Source: MFD00082-c5 sp963697995 (GTDB lineage: Bacteria > Chlamydiota > Chlamydiia > Chlamydiales > JAJFMB01). Taken from it: a DNA stretch of 64,000 nucleotides. The notes beneath the pieces were generated by a model. That model made no database searches, was not told where the DNA came from, and saw nothing but the letters and a program-made list of their open reading frames with translations. Every line of letters begins with the position of its first letter. Positions within the stretch are counted from its first letter, which is position 1. The position numbers were made by a program, and so were the translations under genes. The stretch is taken from assembly GCA_963697995.1 (NCBI GenBank), contig OY969110.1, positions 1,550,001-1,614,000 on the forward strand, given 5' to 3'. This document shows, piece by piece, positions 35,393-43,558 of the stretch.

Positions 35393-36267
35393 GATTTCTC
35401 CTTTACAACTGTTGTTGGTTCCACATTAGGAAGAGAGACGCCATTAACTCTTCGATCAGTCGAAGAGAATTTGTAACTCTCGTCATTAATTTTTGTGTAA
35501 TTGTTTGTCGCAGATCCTTTTTTCCCATCGGGAAGGATGTAATTCATCGCAACGCTCCAAGTATCCCCATTTTTTGTCCAAACACCCGTTCCAACTCCTC
35601 CATCGGAGTCGTAAACTGCTGAACGAATCTTGTTCTCAATAGGATCCCATCCGATCACTTGTAGTCCTTGCAAGGTGGGAACGTCATAAACTAACATATC
35701 AAATTTCTGAAGGATAAAGTTATTTGACAAACCCCACTCCGTTGAAAAATTGATGGTGACGTTTTCGTCTTTATCTTTCCAGTTCCCCACAAGCCATTCA
35801 AGCTCTTTGAGGTGCGTTGGGGGAGCTGGGGCCACTTCGATGTCTTTGACAGAGTCGAGAACCCAGTTTCCATTTTCTTTAATGAGTTCAATTCTTCTCG
35901 CATTTTTAAAAATCAAAGCGCCCTTGTCTGTTATTTCGACAGAACCTTTGAGAAGGGCATTGTTTGAATCTTTAATATCGATACTCATGGGGGTGAACGA
36001 ATATTTTAAGTGGCGCTCTTTCATCTCGTCCACTCGTCTTTTTAAAAAAGCATTCACAGCTTCCTTTCCTTCGATCAGCTTTCCAGATTTTGGGTCCTGG
36101 ATTTCAGGATCTTGTGAAAAGAAAGGGGAGATTTTGTTTATATCCCCTTCGTTAAAGGTTTTAGAAAAGTCTTCTAACCTAGTAGTGATGCTACCCTTTT
36201 CGTCATCACCTGCTGCTGCAGCAACTGATCCGAAAATAAGCATTGTTGCGAAAATTTTTTTTAACAT
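35389..36267 (-). CDS. Exported SnoaL-like protein with C-terminal beta domain
   Basis: Start at ATG 36267, which follows AAGGAA and begins a signal peptide MLKKIFATMLIFGSVAAAAG; a frame continues 32 codons upstream but through the preceding spacer. 292 residues. The N-terminal domain has the SnoaL/NTF2-like pattern (FSKTFNEGDINKISPFFSQD, then a central beta strand set ending ENGNWVLDSVKD). The C-terminal half (LEWLVGNWKDKD...) resembles a lipocalin-like beta-barrel. Periplasmic role unknown. Third gene of its operon. Confidence 0.65.
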   Translation of the reverse strand: MLKKIFATMLIFGSVAAAAGDDEKGSITTRLEDFSKTFNEGDINKISPFFSQDPEIQDPKSGKLIEGKEAVNAFLKRRVDEMKERHLKYSFTPMSIDIKDSNNALLKGSVEITDKGALIFKNARRIELIKENGNWVLDSVKDIEVAPAPPTHLKELEWLVGNWKDKDENVTINFSTEWGLSNNFILQKFDMLVYDVPTLQGLQVIGWDPIENKIRSAVYDSDGGVGTGVWTKNGDTWSVAMNYILPDGKKGSATNNYTKINDESYKFSSTDRRVNGVSLPNVEPTTVVKEKS

Positions 36268-36325
36268 AAGAAAATTCCTTCGTTTTCTTGGAAAAAATAG
36301 TTTATAGAGCCTTTTAAAGACCCTG

Positions 36326-36637
36326 TCAACCTTTTTTAAAAAAAAGAAGGAGGCAAGTGGCAAGGCTTAATAGCGCTAAAATCCCTCCAGGCATGACTTT
36401 AAACGAGATTGAAAACCTGTAGGCAAAAAAGAGAAATAAAGCTGTTACGACTATTTGTGCAAGATAGTATCCCCACTCTTTATTTGAAAGAATGGCAAGC
36501 GCTGCAAAGGAGACTAAAAAGGAGCAGCTTGTTCCCATGATGAGGGAAGCTAGACTGTCTGATTTAATATACCCTATAATTCCTCCTATGAGGAGTAAAA
36601 AACCGTAAAGTAGTAGTCCTAAGACGGCTATATTCAT
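36326..36637 (-). CDS. TMEM14 family (UPF0136) membrane protein
   Basis: 103 residues, four helices. Family features: a short N-terminal helix with GxxGYIKSDSLASLIMG (family 'GG..Gy.k..S..SL..G'), then helices ending FSISFKVMPGGILALLS (family 'R.....K.mPaG..a..s'). In plants and animals TMEM14 proteins export fatty acids from plastids or act in heme synthesis; bacterial members are uncharacterised. The 4-bp overlap with the hydrolase gene upstream indicates coupling. Confidence 0.85.
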   Translation of the reverse strand: MNIAVLGLLLYGFLLLIGGIIGYIKSDSLASLIMGTSCSFLVSFAALAILSNKEWGYYLAQIVVTALFLFFAYRFSISFKVMPGGILALLSLATCLLLFFKKG

Positions 36638-37422
36638 GAGAAAATCTCCTGTATAAAATCTTTAGCTATTTGAAAGGCGAAGTTTGAGGATTCTTTGTTG
36701 TAGAGAAGCCCCTTTTTTTCATCGTTGGCCTTCTCATTTGTGAAGGCGTGATAGGTGTTACCAAAGGTGACAAAGCGCCAATTGATCTTATGCTCGCTTA
36801 GAGTTTTTTGGATCTCTTTGACCCCTTGTTCTGTGTTGAGAGGATCGTTGTAGCCGTGAAGGAAAAGGGCTTTTCCTGAAATATTTTCGGCTATGGGCTC
36901 CAAATGAGCTTGATACCCCTCAATTGAGCTCTCATAGAGCCCATGAAAACTAATAGCTCCTTTTATGGGGGCGCCTGAGTAAAGAAGCTCAAGGGCTGCT
37001 AGCCCTCCAAAACAAAAACCGACGATACAGATTTTCTCTTTATCGACAAAGGGCAGTTTAGATACTGCGTCAAAACCATCTTTGACCCTTCTCCTAAGCT
37101 CTTTTCGATTAATAAATAGGGGAAGCATTAGTTCTGATGCTTCCTGAGCATCTTTAGCAACAATCCCATCCCCATAGTTGTCTAGGGCAAACCCTACATA
37201 CCCAAGCTCTTTTGCAAATTGAAGCTTTTCTGTAATAAAGGGGTCTCGTCCCATCCACGCATGGGCAAATAGAATGGCTGGACGTTTTTGAGTTTTGTCA
37301 ACTGTTACAAGAAGCCCTTCAGCTGTTGTGTGACCACTTTGGTAGAGTATTTTTTCCACGAAAAGATAAACCCCTAGTTGACATAAGGTAAAGAGGAAGA
37401 CTACACTGAAGGGAAACAACAA
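36634..37422 (-). CDS. Dienelactone hydrolase family protein
   Basis: 262 residues with an N-terminal hydrophobic anchor (FPFSVVFLFTLCQLGVYLFV). The catalytic core shows the Cys nucleophile elbow VGFCFGGLAAL, an oxyanion-side LFAHAWMGRD, the Asp in FLHGYNDPLN and the His in FGNTYHAFTN, all of the dienelactone hydrolase family. Natural substrate unknown. No ATG is available near the N-terminus; the open frame starts at TTG 37422, only 11 bp from the start of the divergent gene. Start is therefore uncertain. First gene of a four-gene operon. Confidence 0.8.
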   Translation of the reverse strand: MLFPFSVVFLFTLCQLGVYLFVEKILYQSGHTTAEGLLVTVDKTQKRPAILFAHAWMGRDPFITEKLQFAKELGYVGFALDNYGDGIVAKDAQEASELMLPLFINRKELRRRVKDGFDAVSKLPFVDKEKICIVGFCFGGLAALELLYSGAPIKGAISFHGLYESSIEGYQAHLEPIAENISGKALFLHGYNDPLNTEQGVKEIQKTLSEHKINWRFVTFGNTYHAFTNEKANDEKKGLLYNKESSNFAFQIAKDFIQEIFS

Positions 37423-37433
37423 TCAAGAGTTCT

Positions 37434-38471
37434 TTGATGTCTTTAGATACTTTTCATTTTGAGACACTCTCAAAAACAGTCTATAGCCACGGTCTAGAAG
37501 CGATTTATGCTCTTGAAACAGTCGACATCAAAACCCTTAAGCTAATGGAAGAGCCCAAAAAAGTAGTCGTCCCTAAAGCCTCTCCTCTCAACTCTTTTGG
37601 TGAGGAGCTTCCTTTAGAGTTTCCGTTTAGAAAAACGATTCCCTCAACATTTTTATCTTTACCTGTTGAGTGTTTAGAATTACCTAAATCACTGATTGTC
37701 AAACTTAAAGAGGGAGGGGTCTTTTTTTCTTTAGATCTTTTAGAAAAAAGGGAAGAGATTTTTAAGGGACTTTTAAGGCAAGAAAGAGAGCTGTTGGAAA
37801 ACTGCTTTGAGAGGCATTTTAAGGGAAAAAATCTTCATTTTTGTGAAACGATCGACTGGGTCAACTTTTTAAAAGGGGCTCTTTTTCCGATTGAAAAAAA
37901 AGGGGCGTATCTTCTGTTAAAAGAGTATGGATTAGAGCATCTGATCGATCTGCCTTTAAGCTTAAAGTTAAGTGTCAAAACAATTTCACCTTTTTTAAGT
38001 AAAGAGCTTATCGAAGGAGCGAGGGCTCATTTAAAAACAGTCTCATTAAAACCTTTTCTCGATGTGTTTGTGGTTCCCTGGATGAGACAGCGATTCTCTC
38101 TTGCCAGTAAAGAGGAAGTTATCGAGCGTTTGATCCGCGTTTCAGAAACAAGTGATCATGCGGATAAAATCGTAAGTTTTTTATCGGAAGTGGCTTCTCC
38201 TTTCGAATTAACCCCTCTTTCAGAAGGTGTCTTTACAGTCGATCAATTTTCTAGGGATAAGATTTATGAGATCGAGGCAATTGCAAAAACTTACTTTTAT
38301 AAAGAGTGGGTGGTCTATCCTCTAAAAACTCTGACCCGTTTTATTTTGGCAGAGCTTTGTTCCCGTTTTATTTATGCAACAGAAGAAGAAGTTAACGCCT
38401 CTTTGAAATATTGTCCATTATTTAGGGTCAGACGAAATCGAGAACAAATTCTTATTTGCCATTTAAGTTAA
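37434..38471 (+). CDS. Hypothetical protein, 345 aa
   Basis: Not recognised. Soluble, with no signal or membrane segment, mostly helical and Leu/Glu/Lys-rich. A Leu-rich stretch near residues 160-200 (YLLLKEYGLEHLIDLPLSL) alternates with basic helices. ATG 37434 lacks a strong ribosome binding site, and ATG 37437 is equally possible. Divergent from the dienelactone hydrolase. Confidence 0.65.
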   Translation: MMSLDTFHFETLSKTVYSHGLEAIYALETVDIKTLKLMEEPKKVVVPKASPLNSFGEELPLEFPFRKTIPSTFLSLPVECLELPKSLIVKLKEGGVFFSLDLLEKREEIFKGLLRQERELLENCFERHFKGKNLHFCETIDWVNFLKGALFPIEKKGAYLLLKEYGLEHLIDLPLSLKLSVKTISPFLSKELIEGARAHLKTVSLKPFLDVFVVPWMRQRFSLASKEEVIERLIRVSETSDHADKIVSFLSEVASPFELTPLSEGVFTVDQFSRDKIYEIEAIAKTYFYKEWVVYPLKTLTRFILAELCSRFIYATEEEVNASLKYCPLFRVRRNREQILICHLS

Positions 38472-38542
38472 ATCTTTAGTCGTGTTTTTTTGTCATGGAA
38501 CTTAGCCACGATTGGAAATCGATCAGGTCATACCTACATTTT

Positions 38543-39349
38543 TTAGTCTTTAGAGATCATTTCATCAAGCGATGACTTAAATTCGGGAACGTTGTACTGA
38601 TCGGCAAAATTTTTTAAATTAAGGAGCTCTGTAAAGGGGACAAGCTCCTCATCTTCTAATTTGAAAAAGGCTTGTTTGCCTAAATAAAGGTAATCGACGA
38701 AAGTGCGGCACACAAAATTACCGTGCGGTAAACGGACGTGTTTTTCTTGAGGAAAAAAGTTTGGAAAAATTGAGTTTAAGACACAAGAGTGGACCCGGAA
38801 CGCTACTCCCTCTGATGAAATGAGGGTGACATCACACTCTTCCCCTTTTAAGCTCTTTTGGTAGAGTTTTTCAATAAGTTTATTTGGTGTATTAAACATG
38901 AACTTATAACCAATGGTTTGAAGTTCTAGTTGATTCACTCTGTTTTTTATTGGCTTTAAAATAGGTGTTTGTAAAATAAAATAAGCGCCTAAATTATAGG
39001 GTAATCTCATGATAATATCGGAATAATGCTCTTGAAAATCATCTGATGTTTCATTAATGAATTTTACTTCAATTTGAACATTTTCATTTTTTTTAAAAGA
39101 ATCTAAAAAATTTTTTCTAATGAATTCTGCTAATTTTTTAAAAGAAGCGATTTTAGTTTCGCTTGTACAGCTTTCAATTTTTCGATTATCTGTTATTTTA
39201 AAGTATTTAGAGCTTGTCTTTGCCGATGCTTCGCAAAAGGCAAGGAAAAAAAGTTCTGTACTATTTAATATGGTATCAAATTCTCTTCTTTGAACATGTG
39301 AATCCCAAACAGTTAAGTCAGATTGAAAAACGGCAGCTGTAGAGTTCAT
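38543..39349 (-). CDS. BTB/POZ domain protein
   Basis: 268 residues from ATG 39349 (AAGG upstream; a GTG at 39388 would add 13 residues). The C-terminal about 100 residues are a BTB/POZ domain: EECDVTLISSEGVAFRVHSCVLNS (family 'sDv.l....+.f.aHk.vLa..S'), then a sheet-helix unit FVDYLYLGKQAFF (family 'lL.ylYtg') and ELLNLKNFADQYNVPEFKSSL (family 'lL.aAdky.v..L...c'). The N-terminal 165 residues are unrecognised. BTB proteins in eukaryotes bind Cullin-3 or homodimerise; in several amoeba-associated chlamydiae they are expanded and proposed to be secreted effectors. Here it is a single copy with no Kelch or MATH partner domain visible. Confidence 0.85.
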   Translation of the reverse strand: MNSTAAVFQSDLTVWDSHVQRREFDTILNSTELFFLAFCEASAKTSSKYFKITDNRKIESCTSETKIASFKKLAEFIRKNFLDSFKKNENVQIEVKFINETSDDFQEHYSDIIMRLPYNLGAYFILQTPILKPIKNRVNQLELQTIGYKFMFNTPNKLIEKLYQKSLKGEECDVTLISSEGVAFRVHSCVLNSIFPNFFPQEKHVRLPHGNFVCRTFVDYLYLGKQAFFKLEDEELVPFTELLNLKNFADQYNVPEFKSSLDEMISKD

Positions 39350-39486
39350 GTGTGACCTTAAGTTTTTTAAAAGTGAGTAATTTCTCACAAAGGTGTTATT
39401 AAGTCAATAAAATTGAGTTTGTCTTAACTTGCTTAAAATAGTTAAAAAAGGTAATGGGAAGACAAGTAGAGTTATTTTGGTTTTTC

Positions 39487-40482
39487 ATGAAAAAAGTTGT
39501 TAAAGTGGCAGTTACGGGGGGCGCGGGTCAAATTGCTTATAGTCTCCTTTTTAGGTTAGCCTCAGGGGAGCTTTTTCACCCCTCACAAAGGATAATCCTT
39601 TATCTTCTTGAAGTTCCCCAAGCAATGGAAGCGCTTGAAGGGGTCAAGATGGAGCTTGAGGACTCAGCTTTTCCCTCTCTTGAGGAGATTCGCATAAGTT
39701 CTGATCCAAAAGTGGTGTTTGAAGGGGTTGACTTAGCGCTTCTTGTGGGAGCCAAACCAAGGGTTCTTGGGCAAGAGAGGAAAGACCTTCTTTCTCAAAA
39801 TGGGCATATTTTTGCAGAGCAGGGGAAAGCTCTAGGAGAAGTCGCCTCTAAAGAGACACAAGTTTTGGTCGTTGGAAATCCTTGTAATACTAACTGTTTG
39901 ATCGCGGCATCTCACGCGAAGGGGTTAAAAAAAGAGCAGTTTTTTGCCATGACACGGCTTGATGAAAACAGGGGAAAGGCGCTTCTTGCTCTCAAGAGTC
40001 AAGTGCCTGTAAGAGAGGTCACTAACATGGTGGTCTTTGGAAACCACTCAAGTACTCAAGTGCCCGATTTTACTCAAGCTAAAATTCGAGGTAGAAGGGC
40101 TGAAGAGGTGATTCAAGATAGGGCCTGGTTTGAGGAGGTTTTTATTCCAAAAGTTCAAACAAGGGGAGCCGAGGTGATAAAGGCAAGAGGTAAATCTTCA
40201 GCTGCAAGCGCTGCCAATGCCATTATTGACACTTTAAAATCTTTAAGGGAGGAGACTCTAAAAGGGGACACCTTTTCCCTTGGAGCCTTTTCTTATGGAA
40301 ACTCTTTGGGAGTGGATGAGAAACTGATCTTTTCGTTTCCCTTCAGGTTAGAATCGGGAAAATTAAATCGGGTCAATAGCCAAATAATTGACCCTTTCAT
40401 TTTAAAAAAGATTAAAGAGACAGAGCAAGAGTTAATTGAAGAGCGGAAACTTATTTCTGATTTGTTAGGAGAATGTCTATGA
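39487..40482 (+). CDS. mdh: Malate dehydrogenase
   Basis: Oxidises malate to oxaloacetate with NAD. 331 residues from ATG 39487; a longer frame begins at 39454 but lacks conservation. The NAD site VTGGAGQIAYSLLFRLASG, the substrate loop ARPR-like segment AKPRVLGQERKDLL, VVGNPCNTNCLIA, and the catalytic His of VFGNHSSTQVPDF mark the cytosolic-type MDH (also in chlamydiae). Overlaps the start of the citrate synthase gene by 4 bp. Confidence 0.93.
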   Translation: MKKVVKVAVTGGAGQIAYSLLFRLASGELFHPSQRIILYLLEVPQAMEALEGVKMELEDSAFPSLEEIRISSDPKVVFEGVDLALLVGAKPRVLGQERKDLLSQNGHIFAEQGKALGEVASKETQVLVVGNPCNTNCLIAASHAKGLKKEQFFAMTRLDENRGKALLALKSQVPVREVTNMVVFGNHSSTQVPDFTQAKIRGRRAEEVIQDRAWFEEVFIPKVQTRGAEVIKARGKSSAASAANAIIDTLKSLREETLKGDTFSLGAFSYGNSLGVDEKLIFSFPFRLESGKLNRVNSQIIDPFILKKIKETEQELIEERKLISDLLGECL

Positions 40483-41642
40483 GCGATGTTTTATTTGAGA
40501 TAACAAAAGAGCATTTGGAGACGGGACTTAGGGGAATTCCTGTGGGATATTGTACAACAAGCTCAGTCGATCCTCAGAAGGGGCTTTTTTATGTGGGTCA
40601 AGAAGTCTCTAAATTAGCTTTCAAAACCCCTGAAGAGGTGATTTTTCTGCTCTACAATAAAAGAGAGGGGACAAAAGAGGAGGTGGCCACTTTTGCTGCT
40701 GATTTGAAGAGAAGAGCCCCTTTAAAAAAAGAATCGATCGATCACATTAAAGCGCTTCCTAGAGAGGGGCATCCCATGGCGATGTTTTCGGCAGCTCTTC
40801 TTATCGTGGGAATGCTCGAGGCTACAGGTGATTATCGACAGGATTGTCTCAATTTAATTGCGAAAGTGCCTTTAATTGGAGCTTATGTGATCAATACGCA
40901 TGCAGGCTGGAAAGGGGAAGCTAAGTTTGATCCCTCCTTGTCCTATATGGGTAATTTCGCCAACATGCTTCAAATGCCTGTTAAGGCAAATCAAGGTTTA
41001 GTTGATGTGTTGAGCCTTTTCAATTTGTTACACTTCGATCATGGCGGGGGGAATTTATCGACGTTTGTTGGTAAAACGGTCGCTTCCGGTTTACAGGACA
41101 TGTATGGATCGATAGCTGCTGCTATGTGTGCTTTGGGTGGGCCACGGCATGGAAGGGCTAACCAAGATTGTTTAGAGTTTGTCGAAGAGGTTTTGAAGGA
41201 GCTTGGGGATAAGGCCACACTTAACGATGTTGAAGCGCTTATTCGTAAAAGACTTGAGAATCACCAATTGGTTTTCGGGTTTGGGCATGCCGTGCTTCGC
41301 GTAGAGGACCCAAGAGCTACAATTTTTTATAAGCTCGCAAAAGAGAAGTATCAAAAAAGTCCCCTTGTGAAGACAGCTCTTCTTTTGGCTGAAGGGGGGC
41401 CGAAAGTCTTAAAAGAGAATCCGAAAATTCAGAATCCTTATCCGAACGTCGATGCGATTAGTGGGACGGTGTTGGCGGCAGCAGGGTTTGATTATCCTGA
41501 ATATTTTACTGTGCTTTTTGGGATTGCAAGAGTTGTTGGGATCTCGATTCAGATTGTGTATGAGAGGGTTGAGGCAAGAGAGGGGAAAGGAACCCCAATC
41601 GTGCGGCCGAAATATTTGTACAAGGCTTTATCAAACGATTGA
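40479..41642 (+). CDS. gltA: Citrate synthase
   Basis: Condenses acetyl-CoA with oxaloacetate. The ATG at 40479 is chosen because TTAGGAGA sits at a proper distance and the ATGA overlap with mdh is 4 bp; the ATG at 40473 would be too close to that site. 387 residues. Catalytic residues lie in LLHFDHGGGNLSTF (His), GFGHAVLRVEDPRA (His) and YPNVDAISG (Asp), with GGPRHGRANQ between. The coupling of mdh with citrate synthase makes oxaloacetate supply and use co-regulated. Chlamydiaceae lack this gene. It overlaps the convergent gene by 12 bp. Confidence 0.93.
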   Translation: MSDVLFEITKEHLETGLRGIPVGYCTTSSVDPQKGLFYVGQEVSKLAFKTPEEVIFLLYNKREGTKEEVATFAADLKRRAPLKKESIDHIKALPREGHPMAMFSAALLIVGMLEATGDYRQDCLNLIAKVPLIGAYVINTHAGWKGEAKFDPSLSYMGNFANMLQMPVKANQGLVDVLSLFNLLHFDHGGGNLSTFVGKTVASGLQDMYGSIAAAMCALGGPRHGRANQDCLEFVEEVLKELGDKATLNDVEALIRKRLENHQLVFGFGHAVLRVEDPRATIFYKLAKEKYQKSPLVKTALLLAEGGPKVLKENPKIQNPYPNVDAISGTVLAAAGFDYPEYFTVLFGIARVVGISIQIVYERVEAREGKGTPIVRPKYLYKALSND

Positions 41643-42533
41643 AGAAATCAGTTTTTTTGCAAAGAGGGCGTGATAAAGAAGCCCTTTTGAGCCAAGTCCT
41701 GTGAGAAAATAAGTCTTGTGATTGAGTTGCCCAATTAAGGGCATATGTGACGGCGTTGATGCCCTAACCCCAGCTTCACACCCCTTGACTTTTAAGTTAG
41801 GAACAAATGGGGTGATTTTTGGAAGGAGCAGTTTTTTTGCGGTCTCCATACAAGGAATTGAGGTGGTGTCGTCATGCTCAAAAGTGGCCCCAAGGGTATT
41901 TCTAATGAGATAGCACTGGGCATTAATCGGTAGATCTTCTTCATAATCGACTTTTAAGATTTGCCCTCTAACAGGAAAAACCTCTAGGTGAGCGGTTTCC
42001 TCAAAAAGATGGGGGCCCGTTGTGAGAATGATGGCGTCAAATGAGGCCACCTTTTTTAAAGAAGTGATCGTTTCAATCTCTAAAGAGGCACGGCTTAAAG
42101 TAAACAAAGCTTGAAGGTAGGGAAGGGGGTCGACTAGATAAACATTTTCGACAAAAAGACCTGGAAATCCGTTAAAAACATCCTCTTTCCATACCAATTC
42201 CGGGTATGTAGTAGCCGCTTTTTTAAAGGAACTGAGCTGTTTTTCATCGGTGGCAGGTCTTACCATGGCCGTTTTTTTGATAAGGGAGTGGTTTGAAAGC
42301 TGAGAGCCTCTCTTAAGTAGGGAAAGCGTCTCCTCCATTCCTAAATCCCCTAAACGATTTTTTTTAGAGTGGAGCCCGCCGAAGGGATGTAAAAGACCGG
42401 CCGCGATACCGGAAGCTCCTCCCCCAATACCCTTTTTATCAAAGAGAACGATCTCTTTGGGATTCAAAAAATCTCTTGCAAAGACTGCCGAGGCAAGTCC
42501 TGCAAATCCCGCTCCAATAATGGCTATTTTCAT
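41631..42533 (-). CDS. FAD-dependent oxidoreductase (DAO family)
   Basis: 300 residues from ATG 42533. An N-terminal dinucleotide-binding motif (IIGAGFAGLASAVFA) with the acidic end VLFDKKG, then GGGASGIAAGLLHPFGGLHS, typical of D-amino-acid oxidase/glycine-oxidase relatives and of the oxidase half of MnmC. The C-terminal GVRASTPSHMPLIG and LTGLGSKGLLYH are also family motifs. Substrate not assignable; MnmC-like tRNA modification or amine oxidation are both possible. Confidence 0.75.
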   Translation of the reverse strand: MKIAIIGAGFAGLASAVFARDFLNPKEIVLFDKKGIGGGASGIAAGLLHPFGGLHSKKNRLGDLGMEETLSLLKRGSQLSNHSLIKKTAMVRPATDEKQLSSFKKAATTYPELVWKEDVFNGFPGLFVENVYLVDPLPYLQALFTLSRASLEIETITSLKKVASFDAIILTTGPHLFEETAHLEVFPVRGQILKVDYEEDLPINAQCYLIRNTLGATFEHDDTTSIPCMETAKKLLLPKITPFVPNLKVKGCEAGVRASTPSHMPLIGQLNHKTYFLTGLGSKGLLYHALFAKKLISSIV

Positions 42534-42751
42534 GCAAATAGTATACCACTTCATTTGACTTTTACAGAAGAGCTACATAACTTAAATTCATAAGATATAG
42601 ATAATAGGGTAGTTTTTTTTTCTTTATCCTGTCTATCTTGTTTTTTGTTTGTTTTTGGCGCTATAGACCCTTTGCGTCTTAAGATTTCTAAAAACAAAAA
42701 TAAATTTTAAGTAGATTTTAATCTCCTATATCGCATACACTCGCAAAATTT

Positions 42752-43558
42752 ATGGGTATGATTGAAGCCGAATTTCAGTTTTTTGGGACAGGGGCCTCGC
42801 TTGGGGTTCCCGTCATCGGCTGTCCGTGCGTTACTTGTCAATCCCCCTTGAAAGAAAATAAACGATCGAGGTCAGCCTCTATTTTAACCTATCAGGGTAA
42901 AACGCTTCTCATCGATGCCGGAACAGATTTTAGAGAGCAAGCTCTTTTCCATCGCCTAACACAGATCGATTCTTTTATTTTGACCCACTCTCACCAAGAT
43001 CACACCGCGGGCATAGACGATTTGAGGGCCTTTTTTTTGACGAGAAAAACCCCCATTCCTTGCCTGGTTTCGAAGGAAACTCACGAGGATCTAAAGCTGC
43101 GGTATGCCTACATTTTTAATCAGAAGAAGACAGAGTCGATCATTCCTCAATTTGAAGTGAAAGAGCTTCAAAATGATCGGGGAGAGATTGATTTTCGCGG
43201 GATTAAATTGAGGTATTTTACCTATATTCAGCAAGGGATGAAGGTTCTTGGGATCAGATCCGGTGATTTTGCCTTTGTGACAGATATTAAGACGTATGAT
43301 GATACCATTTTTGAGGACTTAAAAGGAGTTAAAAATTTAGTGGTGAGCGCTCTTCGCTTCTCTCATTCACTCATGCATTTTAGCGTGGATGAGGCGATTG
43401 AATTTTCAAGACGTGTTCAGGCTAAAACGACTTATTTGACTCATATGGGACACGAAATTGAGTATAGGGAAGCTAAAGAAAAATTACCGGCCGGTTTTAT
43501 CTTAGCGTTTGATGGCTTAAAGTTTTCCGTTTTACTAGAAGGGGTTTCTCATGGATAA
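42752..43558 (+). CDS. MBL-fold hydrolase (PhnP-like)
   Basis: 268 residues. The metallo-beta-lactamase metal motif THSHQDHTAG is at residues 78-87. An N-terminal GTGASLGVPVIGCPCVTC, with two CxxC-like cysteines before the first strand, is typical of the PhnP/YycJ-like phosphodiesterase branch; further His are in RFSHSLMHFS and LTHMGHEIEY. It probably cleaves a phosphodiester such as a cyclic phosphate. It overlaps hflX by 8 bp. Confidence 0.85.
   Translation: MGMIEAEFQFFGTGASLGVPVIGCPCVTCQSPLKENKRSRSASILTYQGKTLLIDAGTDFREQALFHRLTQIDSFILTHSHQDHTAGIDDLRAFFLTRKTPIPCLVSKETHEDLKLRYAYIFNQKKTESIIPQFEVKELQNDRGEIDFRGIKLRYFTYIQQGMKVLGIRSGDFAFVTDIKTYDDTIFEDLKGVKNLVVSALRFSHSLMHFSVDEAIEFSRRVQAKTTYLTHMGHEIEYREAKEKLPAGFILAFDGLKFSVLLEGVSHG

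Noticed and set aside
42555..42751. Possible structured RNA in the AT-rich spacer upstream of the MBL hydrolase
   Set aside because: T-rich runs only; no stable stem or conserved RNA motif recognised.
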